From positions 124,001 through 188,000 of the forward strand of contig NZ_MWZD01000012.1 of assembly GCF_002982315.1 (NCBI RefSeq): a stretch of DNA of 64,000 bases, written 5' to 3'. The notes beneath the pieces were generated by a model that saw nothing but the letters and a program-made list of their open reading frames with translations, was not told the origin of the DNA and searched no databases. The translations under genes and the position numbers were made by a program. Position 1 is the first letter of the stretch, and each line of letters begins with the position of its first letter. This document shows positions 44,034 through 52,060 of the stretch, one piece after another. The DNA comes from Leucobacter massiliensis. Lineage in GTDB: Bacteria > Actinomycetota > Actinomycetes > Actinomycetales > Microbacteriaceae.

Positions 44034-44918
44034 TCAGCCGAGCGCGGCGGCCGCCTCCTCCGAGACGATCTCCGTCAGCGTGTCGAGCACGGGGGAGTCG
44101 AGCCGCCACCGCTGCCAGTAGAGCGGCAGCTCGATCGCGGTGCCGGGCGCGAGCTCGATGAGCCGGCCCTCGTCGAGGGCGGGGGAGCACTGGAGGGCGG
44201 GGAGCATGCCCCACCCCATCCCGAGCTCCACGGCTCTCGCGAACTCGGCGGAGGAGGGCACGTAGTGCCGGGGCGGGGTGATCGCGGCGCGGCTGATCCG
44301 CCGCAGGAAGCGCTGCTGGAAGACGTCCTGCCGGTCGAACTCGACGATCGGCGCCGTGCGCAGGGCGTCGACGCTGAGCCCGTCGGGGAAGTGGCGGGAG
44401 GCGAAGGCGGGGCTGGCGACCGCCCGGTAGCGGTCGACGCCGAGACGGGTGGCGGTGCAGCCGGGAACGGGCTCGCGAGTGGCCGTCACCGCGGCCATGG
44501 CCGAGCCCCGGCGCAGCTGCTCCGTGGAGAGCGTCTCGTCGGCGCGCACGAGTTCGAAGCGCGCCCCCGTCTCGCGGGCGGCACGGGCGATCGCCGGGAC
44601 GAACCAGGTGGCGAGCGAGTCGGCGTTGACCACGATGGGGATCAGCGAGCCGCCGGGTGCGCCCTGCCCCAGCTCGGCCGCCACGTCCGCCGCGATGCGC
44701 TCCACCTGCCGGGCGGCGCGCAGCACCGCGGCGCCCGCCGCGGTCACCTCGACGGGTCGCGAGCGGCGCAGCAGCACCGCCCCCACGCGCTGTTCCATGG
44801 CGCGCACGCGCTGGCTCACCGCCGAAGGGGTGACGTGCAGGCGCCGCGCCGCGCCCTCCAGGCTTCCCTCCTCGAGGATCGCCGCGAAAGTGGACAGGTG
44901 CTCGACCGGCAGATCCAC
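44034..44918 (-). CDS. lysG: LysG/ArgP-type LysR regulator
   Basis: A 294-residue LysR-family activator. The helix-turn-helix is at about 5-60 (LSTFAAILEEGSLEGAARRL; SAVSQRVRAMEQRVGAVLL). The effector domain follows, with VNADSLATWFVPAI typical of the ArgP/LysG clade that senses lysine or arginine. It is divergent from lysE, the standard arrangement in which LysG switches on export when basic amino acids build up. GTG 44918 is behind GGGAGG. Confidence 0.9.
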   Translation of the reverse strand: MDLPVEHLSTFAAILEEGSLEGAARRLHVTPSAVSQRVRAMEQRVGAVLLRRSRPVEVTAAGAAVLRAARQVERIAADVAAELGQGAPGGSLIPIVVNADSLATWFVPAIARAARETGARFELVRADETLSTEQLRRGSAMAAVTATREPVPGCTATRLGVDRYRAVASPAFASRHFPDGLSVDALRTAPIVEFDRQDVFQQRFLRRISRAAITPPRHYVPSSAEFARAVELGMGWGMLPALQCSPALDEGRLIELAPGTAIELPLYWQRWRLDSPVLDTLTEIVSEEAAAALG

Positions 44919-44932
44919 GCGTGCCTCCCTTA

Positions 44933-44978
44933 TGAAGCAGAACTTCAGCTACATCAGAAACTATAGGCACGCTGAAGT
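44933..44978. promoter_or_regulatory. Candidate LysG operator between lysG and lysE
   Basis: TGAAG-N5-CTTCA (44933-44947) is a perfect LysR-type dyad. A second arm, ACTTCAGC (44942-44949), is repeated inverted as GCTGAAGT at 44971-44978. The region is AT-rich compared with its surroundings and holds both promoters in less than 100 bp. Confidence 0.6.
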
Positions 44979-45014
44979 GGAAAGCCGAGCGGGCCGGCGC
45001 GTAGCGTTCACTGG

Positions 45015-45629
45015 GTGATCCTTCCACTGCTCATCGGCATCGGCACCGGCCTCTCCCTCATCGTCGCCATCGGCGCGCAGAACGCCTTCGTGCTGCGCCA
45101 GGGCATCCGCCGCGAGCACGTGCTGCCGGTGGTGCTCATCTGCGGGCTCACCGACGCGGTGCTCGAACTGCTCGGGGTGGCGGGGATCGGCCTGATCGTC
45201 GAGCGCGCGCCGCTCGTGCTGGAGATCGTGCGCTGGGGCGGCGTCGCCTTCCTGCTGTGGTACGCCTGGACGGCAGCGCGCCGCGCCATGCGGCCCGGCG
45301 CCCTCCTCGCCGCCGAGGGCTCCGGCGGGTCGCTGCGACGCACGGTGCTCGCCTGTCTCGCGATCACCTACCTCAACCCGCACGTCTATCTCGACACCAT
45401 GGTGCTCATGGGCTCGATCGGCAACGCACAGGGCGATCCGGCCCGCTGGTGGTTCGTGCTCGGCGGTGCCCTCGCGAGCATCGCCTGGTTCTTCCTCCTC
45501 GGCTACGGGGCGCGCGCGCTCACCCGCTTCTTCGCCACGCCCCGCTCCTGGCGGATCCTCGACGGCGTCGTCGCGGCGACCATGCTGGTGATCGCCGCGC
45601 GCCTCGCCGTCGGCGGCGTCACGGCCTGA
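45015..45629 (+). CDS. lysE: L-lysine/arginine exporter
   Basis: 204 residues, five to six membrane helices of the LysE/ArgO family. IVAIGAQNAFVLRQGIRREH is the family signature, and ITYLNPHVYLDTMVLMGSIG the conserved second block. It exports excess lysine or arginine. GTG 45015 is the start; the LysG regulator is divergent with a shared operator region. Confidence 0.93.
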   Translation: MILPLLIGIGTGLSLIVAIGAQNAFVLRQGIRREHVLPVVLICGLTDAVLELLGVAGIGLIVERAPLVLEIVRWGGVAFLLWYAWTAARRAMRPGALLAAEGSGGSLRRTVLACLAITYLNPHVYLDTMVLMGSIGNAQGDPARWWFVLGGALASIAWFFLLGYGARALTRFFATPRSWRILDGVVAATMLVIAARLAVGGVTA

Positions 45630-45718
45630 TCCGCACCGCGCATCCACCGACCGGTGGATGCGGAAGATCGCACTCCCGGTCGCTGGTGCGCCTCGCCCGC
45701 GCCCGGCAGGCTGAGAGC

Positions 45719-46621
45719 ATGTCATCATCAGCATCAGCATCAGCATCTCGCGCACCGGCGGCACCGGCCGTGCGCGTGCGCGGCCTCGCGAAGCACTACG
45801 GATCGCGGGAGATCCTCTCCGGCATCGACCTCGACATCGCCCGCGGCGAGACCTACGCGCTGCTCGGCCCGAACGGCGCGGGCAAGAGCACCTGCATCGA
45901 GATCCTGGAGGGGGTGCGGCGCCCCTCGGGAGGCGAGGTCCGCGTGCTCGGCGACGAGCCGCTCGGGGCGGACCGCTCGTGGCGCGCACGGGTCGGCATC
46001 GTCGCGCAGAGCACCGGCGATCTCGGCCCCTTCACCCCGCGCGAGCTGATCGCCCACTTCGGCGCCCTGTACCCGCGGCCGCGCGGCGTCGACGAGGTGC
46101 TGCGGCTCGTCGGGCTCACCGAGCACGCGGACCGGCGGGCGAGCAAGCTCTCCGGCGGGCAGCAGCGCCGTCTCGACGTGGCGCTCGGCATCGTGGGCCG
46201 GCCGGAGATGCTCTTCCTCGACGAGCCGACCACCGGCTTCGATCCGGAGGCGCGCGCCCAGTTCTGGGCCATGCTCGAGGGGCTCACCGGGGAGGGCACC
46301 GCGATCCTGCTCACCACCCACTACCTCGATGAGGCCGCCAGGCTCGCCGACCGGGTGGGCGTGCTCACCGGCGGCCGCATCGTCGCCGAGGCTCCGCCGG
46401 GCGCGCTCGGCGGCGAGGAGGCGCGAGTGCCGGTGGTGCGGTGGCGCGACGGCGCCGGGGAGCTGCGCGAGGAGCGCACGCGCGAGCCGGGCCGCCTCGT
46501 CGGGCAGCTGTGCGCGGCGGCGGCCGCGGCGGGAGCGCCCGGCGGCGAGCCGGCCGAGCTGGAGGTCCGCAGGCCATCGCTCGAAGAGATCTACCTCGAA
46601 CTGATCGGAGCCACAGCATGA
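45719..46621 (+). CDS. ABC exporter ATP-binding protein
   Basis: 300 residues. Walker A is LLGPNGAGKST, signature KLSGGQQRRLDVA, Walker B MLFLDEPTTGFDP, and switch His in LLTTHYLDEA. The type is the DrrA/CcmA-like exporters for drugs or lipids. The first residues, SSSASASAS, come from a run of TCA/GCA triplets. ATGA overlap with the permease gene. A NarL-type two-component system lies just downstream and probably controls it or senses the same signal. Confidence 0.93.
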   Translation: MSSSASASASRAPAAPAVRVRGLAKHYGSREILSGIDLDIARGETYALLGPNGAGKSTCIEILEGVRRPSGGEVRVLGDEPLGADRSWRARVGIVAQSTGDLGPFTPRELIAHFGALYPRPRGVDEVLRLVGLTEHADRRASKLSGGQQRRLDVALGIVGRPEMLFLDEPTTGFDPEARAQFWAMLEGLTGEGTAILLTTHYLDEAARLADRVGVLTGGRIVAEAPPGALGGEEARVPVVRWRDGAGELREERTREPGRLVGQLCAAAAAAGAPGGEPAELEVRRPSLEEIYLELIGATA

Positions 46622-47586
46622 AGACGACAGCAACGGGAGGCACGGAGGAGGCGCCGGCCGCGGTGGCGGCGGGGGCTCCCGGAACCCGGGCGGGGATCCC
46701 GCGGCCGGAGAGCCACGGGGGGCCGGCCGAGCCGGCCGGGACGCGGGGCCCGGTCCGCGACGGCGCGCGCGGCGGCAGCGGGATCCTGCGCTCCGGCCTG
46801 AGCGCGATGCGGCTTGAGCTGCGCGGGTACTTCCGCACGCCCGACACGGTGTTCTTCACCTTCCTCTTCCCCGTCCTGCTGCTGGGCATCTTCGGCGCGG
46901 CCTTCGACTCCAGCGGCGATGTGGGCACCCTGCCCGACGGCACCGGCGGCGTTTCGATGTCCACCTACTACCTGCCGGGACTGGTCGCGGCCGGCATCCT
47001 GCTCTCGGGCGTGCAGAACCTCGCCATCGACATCGCGCGCGAGCGCAGCGAGGGGTGGCTGCGCCGGCTCGGCGGCACGCCCATGTCGCCCGTCGCGTAC
47101 TTCATCGGGAAGGCGGGGATGACGCTGGTCACCGCGCTCGCGCAGACGGCACTGCTCATCGCCTTCGGCGTCTTCGTGATGGGGGTCGAGCTGCCGAGTG
47201 AGCCCGCGCTGTGGCTGCGCTTCGCGTGGCTGTTCGTGCTCGGGATCGCGACGATGACGCTGCTGGGAGTGGCGCTCTCCGCGGTGCCGCGGTCCTCGCG
47301 CAGCGCGACCGCGGTCGTGCTGCCGATCGTCCTGGTGCTGCAGTTCATCTCGGGCGTATACCTGCAGTTCACCATGCTGCCGGAGTGGCTGCAGAACATC
47401 GCCGCAGCGTTCCCGCTGAAGTGGCTGGCGCAGGGCATGCGCTCGGTGTTCCTCCCGGAGCACTTCGCCGCGATGGAGCCGGGCGGCGCCTGGGACCTCG
47501 GCCTCGTGGTCCTCGTGCTCGCCGGCTGGCTCGTGGCGGGCCTCGTGGCGAGCCTGCTGACCTTCCGCTGGCAGCGGCGCAGCTGA
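46618..47586 (+). CDS. ABC-2 type permease
   Basis: 322 residues. A Gly/Ala/Pro-rich cytoplasmic N-terminus of about 60 residues is followed by about six membrane helices (FFTFLFPVLLLGIFGAAFD; YYLPGLVAAGILLSGVQNL; MTLLGVALSAVPRSSRSATA). It is the membrane partner of the ABC protein encoded just upstream, with which it overlaps by 4 bp. A strong terminator follows. Confidence 0.9.
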   Translation: MKTTATGGTEEAPAAVAAGAPGTRAGIPRPESHGGPAEPAGTRGPVRDGARGGSGILRSGLSAMRLELRGYFRTPDTVFFTFLFPVLLLGIFGAAFDSSGDVGTLPDGTGGVSMSTYYLPGLVAAGILLSGVQNLAIDIARERSEGWLRRLGGTPMSPVAYFIGKAGMTLVTALAQTALLIAFGVFVMGVELPSEPALWLRFAWLFVLGIATMTLLGVALSAVPRSSRSATAVVLPIVLVLQFISGVYLQFTMLPEWLQNIAAAFPLKWLAQGMRSVFLPEHFAAMEPGGAWDLGLVVLVLAGWLVAGLVASLLTFRWQRRS

Positions 47587-47597
47587 GGCCCCGGCCC

Positions 47598-47632
47598 GCG
47601 CACCGCGCCCGGCGACGGCCGGCGCGGTGCGC
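47598..47632 (+). terminator. Terminator after the first ABC pair
   Basis: Perfect 12-bp stem GCGCACCGCGCC with GGCGCGGTGCGC, 11 bases after the permease stop. Read-through into the kinase gene, whose start lies 25 bases further on, remains possible. Confidence 0.65.
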
Positions 47633-47657
47633 ACCGGGAGACGGGAGAATGGGTGGC

Positions 47658-48950
47658 ATGACGGAGGAAGAGCGCGAGGGGTCCCCGCAGCCACGGCGGC
47701 TCCTGCTGTGGTGGGATCTCGGCGTGGGGCTCGTCACCGCGGTGCTCGGCGGGGTGGGGCTGCTGCCGTGGTTCGGCGGCGCCGAGCCGGGGGCTGCGGC
47801 CGAGGCCTGGGGGGCTTCTGCCGCGATCGCGCTGCTGCCGGTCTGGTACCTCGGCCTCGGGCGGCGAGCGCTCGCCCGCGCCATGCGCGACGAGCCCGCT
47901 CGCCGCATCGACCTCGTGGCGGTCGCCGCGCTGGTGCTCGTCGTCGGGTACGCGGTGTCGGTGGTGCCGAGCTACGCGACGCTGCAGGTGATCGCCTACC
48001 CGGTGGTCTGGAGCGTGATCGCGCGCTACCGCGACGCGGTGCTGTGGAGCGCGGTGCTCGCCCTCGCCGTGGCCGGCGGCTACGCGGTGGCGGATGCGCG
48101 CGCGGACACGCCGGACGGCCCGCTCGCGATTCTGATCATCGCGCTGCTGTCCTTCGGATTCGCGGTGGCGATGGGCACGTGGATCACGCGCATCTTCGCG
48201 CGCGGGGAGCAGTACCGGGTGCTGGCTGAGCGGCTGCGCGCCTCGCAGGCCGAGGTCGCAGCCCTCTCGGCGCAGAGCGGCGCGGCCGCCGAGCGGGAGC
48301 GACTGTCGCGCGAGCTGCACGACACCCTCACGCAGACCCTCGCCGGCCTGGTGATGCTCAGCGAGCAGGCGGAGCGAGCGCTCGACGCGGGGGACGTGGA
48401 GCGGGCCCGGGATCGGGTCGCCCGGGTGGGCGCCGCCGCCAGGGAGGCCGTGGGCGAGGCGCGTGCGCTGGTCGCGGCGAGTCATCCTATCGGCGACGGC
48501 GGGCTGGAGGCGGCGCTCGAACGGGTGACGGAGCGCTTCGTCGCCGATTCCGGCTTGCGCGTGGAGTGCGAGCTGGCGTCGGTGCCGCTCGGGCGTGAGC
48601 GCCAGGTGGTGCTGCTGCGCGCCGCGCAGGAGGGGCTCGCGAACGCGTGGCGGCACGCCGCCGCGGAACGGGTCGCGGTGCGCCTTGCGGCCGTGGGCGA
48701 AGGGGGAGCGGTGCTGGTGATCGAGGACGACGGTGCGGGACCGGATCCGGACTGGGATCGGCGCGGTGGCTTCGGCCTGAGCGGGCTGGCCGGGCGGGCG
48801 CGGGCCGTGGGCGGCGAGCTCGTCTTCGGCGCCGGATCGGCGGGCGGGGCCCGGCTGGTGGTGCGCCTGCCCGCGCTCCCGAGCCGGACGGGGCCCGCCG
48901 GCGAGCGGGCCGGAGCCGGTGCTGCGGCGGTCGAGGGGGCCGGGACGTGA
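47658..48950 (+). CDS. NarL-type sensor histidine kinase
   Basis: 430 residues. Five or six membrane helices without a large outer loop (about 17-190) suggest membrane-intrinsic sensing. The dimerisation domain has the phosphorylated His in ERERLSRELHDTLTQTLAGL, of the HisKA_3 class. The ATP-binding part includes QEGLANAWRHA, EDDGAGPDPD and GFGLSGLAGRARAVGGEL. The C-terminal 20 residues are Gly/Ala-rich. It starts at ATG 47658 (ATG 47649 is possible) and overlaps the response-regulator gene by 4 bp. Confidence 0.9.
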   Translation: MTEEEREGSPQPRRLLLWWDLGVGLVTAVLGGVGLLPWFGGAEPGAAAEAWGASAAIALLPVWYLGLGRRALARAMRDEPARRIDLVAVAALVLVVGYAVSVVPSYATLQVIAYPVVWSVIARYRDAVLWSAVLALAVAGGYAVADARADTPDGPLAILIIALLSFGFAVAMGTWITRIFARGEQYRVLAERLRASQAEVAALSAQSGAAAERERLSRELHDTLTQTLAGLVMLSEQAERALDAGDVERARDRVARVGAAAREAVGEARALVAASHPIGDGGLEAALERVTERFVADSGLRVECELASVPLGRERQVVLLRAAQEGLANAWRHAAAERVAVRLAAVGEGGAVLVIEDDGAGPDPDWDRRGGFGLSGLAGRARAVGGELVFGAGSAGGARLVVRLPALPSRTGPAGERAGAGAAAVEGAGT

Positions 48951-49615
48951 TCCGGGTCGTGGTGGCCGACGACCACCCCATCGTGCGCACCGGGATCGCG
49001 GGACTGCTCGACACCGAGCCCGACTTCGAGGTGGTCGGAGAGGCCGCTTCCGGCGAGGAGGCGATCGCGCTCGCCGCCGAGACCGCGCCGCACGTGGTGC
49101 TCATGGATCTGCGGATGCCCGGCATGGGCGGAGTGGAGGCGACGCGCCGCATCGTGCGCTCGGGCCACGCGAGCGCGCCACGGGTGCTCGTCTTCACCAC
49201 CTACGAGGACGACGACCAGATCCTCGCGGCCATCGAGGCCGGAGCGAGCGGCTACCTCGTGAAGGCGGCCCCCGCGGAGGAGGTGGCGGCGGGAGTCCGC
49301 GCCGTCGTCGCGGGGCAGACGGTGCTCGCGCCCTCGGTGGCGGTCGCGCTGGCTCAGGCCGCACGGGGCGGCGTGGGCGACCCGGGTGCCGCCGCGGACA
49401 CGGGCGCGGCGCCAGATCCCGTGCCGAATCTGACGCCGCGGGAGCGCGAGATCCTGACGCTCGTGGCGCAGGGCCTGAGCAACCCGCAGATCGCCGCTCG
49501 CCTCTTCATCGGCGAGTCCACCGTGAAGACCCATCTGCTGCACGTCTTCGAGAAGCTCGGCGTGTCCGACCGCACGCGTGCCGCGATCCGCGCCCTCGAA
49601 CTCCGCCTGATCTGA
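48947..49615 (+). CDS. LuxR/NarL-type response regulator
   Basis: 222 residues. Receiver domain: acidic pair Asp8-Asp9, phosphoacceptor Asp54 in VLMDLRMPG, Thr84 in FTTYED, Lys106 in GYLVKAA. A 30-residue Gly/Ala/Asp linker is followed by the helix-turn-helix (LTPREREILTLVAQGLSNPQ; IGESTVKTHLLHVFEKLGV). GTG 48947 overlaps the kinase stop. The kinase, regulator and upstream ABC exporter form a likely stress or drug response unit. Confidence 0.93.
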   Translation: MIRVVVADDHPIVRTGIAGLLDTEPDFEVVGEAASGEEAIALAAETAPHVVLMDLRMPGMGGVEATRRIVRSGHASAPRVLVFTTYEDDDQILAAIEAGASGYLVKAAPAEEVAAGVRAVVAGQTVLAPSVAVALAQAARGGVGDPGAAADTGAAPDPVPNLTPREREILTLVAQGLSNPQIAARLFIGESTVKTHLLHVFEKLGVSDRTRAAIRALELRLI

Positions 49616-49663
49616 GGGCGGGCCCGCGCTCGTGTGCCGTGGCGGGCGCGAGCGGCAGCCGGC

Positions 49664-49827
49664 TGTGGATGAATTACACGGCTGTAGTTCGTCGGTGGCG
49701 CGCGCCGGGATCCGCGTGAGATCAACGAAGCCGGGGGGTTCTGCGGTGTCGGGCACGCCCGCTTCCGGGAACTTATGCACAGGGATCGGCGGGCTGTGGA
49801 GAAAGTGGGGGGCGCGCCTGTGGATAA
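49664..49827. other. Cluster of four DnaA-box-like nonamers
   Basis: In the 322-bp gap 49616-49937, TTATGCACA (49773-49781) and TGTGGATAA (49819-49827, the reverse of TTATCCACA) match the consensus TTATNCACA exactly. TGTGGATGA (49664-49672) and TGTGGAGAA (49795-49803) differ by one base. Such A/T-containing nonamers are rare in this GC-rich DNA. No dnaA or dnaN is nearby, so this is not the chromosome origin on present evidence. The rest of the gap holds the GntR promoter. Confidence 0.5.
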
Positions 49828-49845
49828 CTCTCGCCCCTGCCCGGC

Positions 49846-49892
49846 TTGACAGGGCGTCCAACGGTCCCTAGGTTCATTAGTGAAGTAATGAA
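49846..49892 (+). promoter_or_regulatory. Promoter and GntR operator before the second ABC operon
   Basis: TTGACA (49846-49851) and TAGGTT (49869-49874) are 17 bp apart. The -10 runs into TTCATTA-N6-TAATGAA (49873-49892), a perfect dyad where a YtrA-like GntR dimer would block transcription start. The coding start follows 45 bp later. Confidence 0.75.
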
Positions 49893-49937
49893 CCAGTGAG
49901 GCGAGGGCGATCCCGCCGCGAGGAACGGAGGTGACGG

Positions 49938-50312
49938 GTGTTCGACGAGACGCGCCCCATCTTCATCCAGCTCGCCGATCGCATCGCCGACGAGGTGCTG
50001 CGCGGCGTCTACGCGGAGGGGCAGCAGGTGCCCTCTACCAACGAGCTCGCCGCCTTCCTGCGCATCAACCCCGCGACCGCGGGGAAGGCCCTCAACCGGC
50101 TCGTCGATGCGGGGGTGCTCACGAAGCGCCGCGGGATCGGCATGTTCGTCTCCGACGGCGCGAAGGCGCTGATCGCCCGCGAGCGTCAGCAGGGCTTCGT
50201 CGACCGATACCTCGCCCCGCTGCTCGCCGAGGGACGAGCGCTCGGCCTCTCCACTCCAGAGATCGTGAGCCTCCTCGAGCGGGAGGCGGAGAAAGCGAAG
50301 GACCCATCATGA
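49938..50312 (+). CDS. YtrA-subfamily GntR regulator
   Basis: 124 residues. Winged helix-turn-helix at about 8-75 (PIFIQLADRIADEVLRGVYA; VPSTNELAAFLRINPATAGKAL) and only a short C-terminal dimerisation stretch, as in YtrA. Such repressors sit in front of ABC exporter operons and are relieved by cell-wall drugs. The perfect dyad upstream and the GTGA/ATGA-coupled ABC genes fit this. GTG 49938 is the start behind GGAGGTGACGG. Confidence 0.92.
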   Translation: MFDETRPIFIQLADRIADEVLRGVYAEGQQVPSTNELAAFLRINPATAGKALNRLVDAGVLTKRRGIGMFVSDGAKALIARERQQGFVDRYLAPLLAEGRALGLSTPEIVSLLEREAEKAKDPS

Positions 50313-51286
50313 CCGCAGCCATCGAAACGCGCGGCCTCACCCGCCGCTACCGCGGCGCAGCCGCCCTCGAGGACGTCACCCTCGACATCCAGCCGAACGT
50401 CATCACCGGCCTGCTCGGCCGCAACGGCGCGGGAAAGACCACGCTCATGTCGCTCATCACCGCGCAGGACCGCCCGAGCAGCGGCAGCGTGCGCGTGAAC
50501 GGACGCGACCCCTTCGAGCGCGCCGGGGTCATCGAGCAGATGTGCTTCATCCGCGACAACCAGCGATACCCCGACGACTACCGGCTCCGCCACGCCATGC
50601 GTGCCGCCGCGATCTGCTTCCCGAACTGGTCGAGCGAGACCGCGGAGCGGCTCGCCGAGCTCTTCCGCATCCCGGCGAAGACGGAGGTCAAGAAGTTCTC
50701 GCGCGGACAGCTCTCGGCGCTCGGGATCGTGCTCGGCCTCGCCTCCCGCGCGCCGATCACCTTCTTCGACGAGCCCTACCTGGGTCTCGACGCGACGGCG
50801 CGCACCGTCTTCTACGACGAGCTGCTGCGCGACTACGCCGAGCAGCCCCGCACGGTGATCCTCTCGACCCACCTCATCGACGAGATGGACCGCCTGCTGG
50901 AGCGCGTGGTGATCCTGGAGCGCGGCCGAGTCGTCACGCACGCCGAGGTGGAGGATCTGCGCGGAGCCGCCTTCCAGCTCGCCGGGCGCGCCACCGCCGT
51001 CGAGGACTTCGTGCGCGGCCGCGAGGTGCTCACCCGGCGTTCCATCGGCGGGCTCGCGACGGCCGTCGTCGCGGGTCGTCTCGGCGAGGAGGATCGCGCG
51101 AGCGCCGCCGCGCAAGGCCTGGAGCTCTCCCACGTCTCGCTGCAGGAGCTCGTCGCTGCCTACGGGCTGGGAGAGCCCTCCGGCGCCGGAAAAGCCGCAA
51201 CCCCGAACGGCGAAGGCCCCGCGGCCGCGGCCGAGCCCGAAGCCACCGCGCCCGCGAGCGCGCCGACCGCAAGGAGCGCATCATGA
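50309..51286 (+). CDS. ABC transporter ATP-binding protein (YtrB-like)
   Basis: 325 residues. Walker A LLGRNGAGKTT, a signature KKFSRGQLSALG without the usual second Gly (SRGQ in place of SGGQ), Walker B ITFFDEPYLGLD, and STHLIDEM. The form matches ATPases of YtrA-controlled operons. The last 35 residues are Ala/Pro-rich. Overlaps GntR and permease by 4 bp each. Confidence 0.92.
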   Translation: MTAAIETRGLTRRYRGAAALEDVTLDIQPNVITGLLGRNGAGKTTLMSLITAQDRPSSGSVRVNGRDPFERAGVIEQMCFIRDNQRYPDDYRLRHAMRAAAICFPNWSSETAERLAELFRIPAKTEVKKFSRGQLSALGIVLGLASRAPITFFDEPYLGLDATARTVFYDELLRDYAEQPRTVILSTHLIDEMDRLLERVVILERGRVVTHAEVEDLRGAAFQLAGRATAVEDFVRGREVLTRRSIGGLATAVVAGRLGEEDRASAAAQGLELSHVSLQELVAAYGLGEPSGAGKAATPNGEGPAAAAEPEATAPASAPTARSAS

Positions 51287-51996
51287 CCCGCATCCTCAAG
51301 GTGACGAGACTGCACCTCAACAAGCTCTCGAGCTTCGCGATCGTGCCGGTGTTCATCCTGGCATTCGTCTTCGTCCTGAGCGTCGTGATCCAGTTCGCGG
51401 TCATGCGCGCCACCGGGGTGCCGGCGTCCGCCCCCGAGTACATCGAGGGCGCGCGCTGGAACCAGGCCGCGGTCTGGTCGCTTCCCGGCTTCCTCGTCTA
51501 CTACGGGGTGCAGGCGGTCGCCACCACCTACCCATTCGCCCTCGCCCTCGGCACCACCCGCCGCAATTTCGTGCTCGGCACGATGCTCGCCAATGTGCTG
51601 CAGGCCCTCTACATGGCGGTGCTGATGATGGCGCTGCTCGGGATCGAGCTCGCGAGCGGCCACTGGTTCATGGGGCTCTACGTCTTCGACGTGTACCTGC
51701 TCGGTGCGGGGAATCTCGCCGTGCTCGGCCTCAGCGCCTTCCTCGGCGTCTGGTTCTTCCTCACCGCGGGCGGCCTCTTCGGGGCGATGTGGGTGCGCTT
51801 CGGCAATCGCGGTCCCGCGATCCTCGGGATCGTACTGGGGCTCGCGCTCGCGATCGCCCTGCTGGTGCTGGCACCGCGGCTCGGCGACATCGTCTCCGGG
51901 CTGAGCCGCGGTGCGCTGTCCATCGTGGCGCTCGCCGTGATCGCGGTCTCGCTCGCGGGCACCTGGCTGGCGATGCGCCGCGCCTCCGTCCGATAA
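51283..51996 (+). CDS. ABC transporter permease of the GntR-linked operon
   Basis: 237 residues with six hydrophobic segments (FAIVPVFILAFVFVLSVVIQ; AVWSLPGFLVYYGVQAVATT; LGLALAIALLVLAPRL). A short periplasmic piece follows the first helix. I do not recognise a substrate. Last gene of the operon, followed by a terminator. Confidence 0.85.
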   Translation: MTRILKVTRLHLNKLSSFAIVPVFILAFVFVLSVVIQFAVMRATGVPASAPEYIEGARWNQAAVWSLPGFLVYYGVQAVATTYPFALALGTTRRNFVLGTMLANVLQALYMAVLMMALLGIELASGHWFMGLYVFDVYLLGAGNLAVLGLSAFLGVWFFLTAGGLFGAMWVRFGNRGPAILGIVLGLALAIALLVLAPRLGDIVSGLSRGALSIVALAVIAVSLAGTWLAMRRASVR

Positions 51997-51999
51997 CGC

Positions 52000-52033
52000 A
52001 CGGCGGGGCTCCCCGGTTCGGGGGCCCCGCCGT
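52000..52033. terminator. Terminator between the ABC operon and the symporter gene
   Basis: ACGGCGGGGC pairs with GCCCCGCCGT with inner C/G runs. It lies 3 bases after the permease stop and 28 bases beyond the end of the convergent symporter gene, so it can serve both strands. Confidence 0.75.
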
Positions 52034-52060
52034 CGTCCGCGCCGTCGTCCGCGGGCCGGA

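Noticed and set aside
49616-49937. Chromosome replication origin
   Set aside because: DnaA-box-like sites are present, but there is no dnaA, dnaN, gyrB or rpmH nearby and no AT-rich unwinding region.
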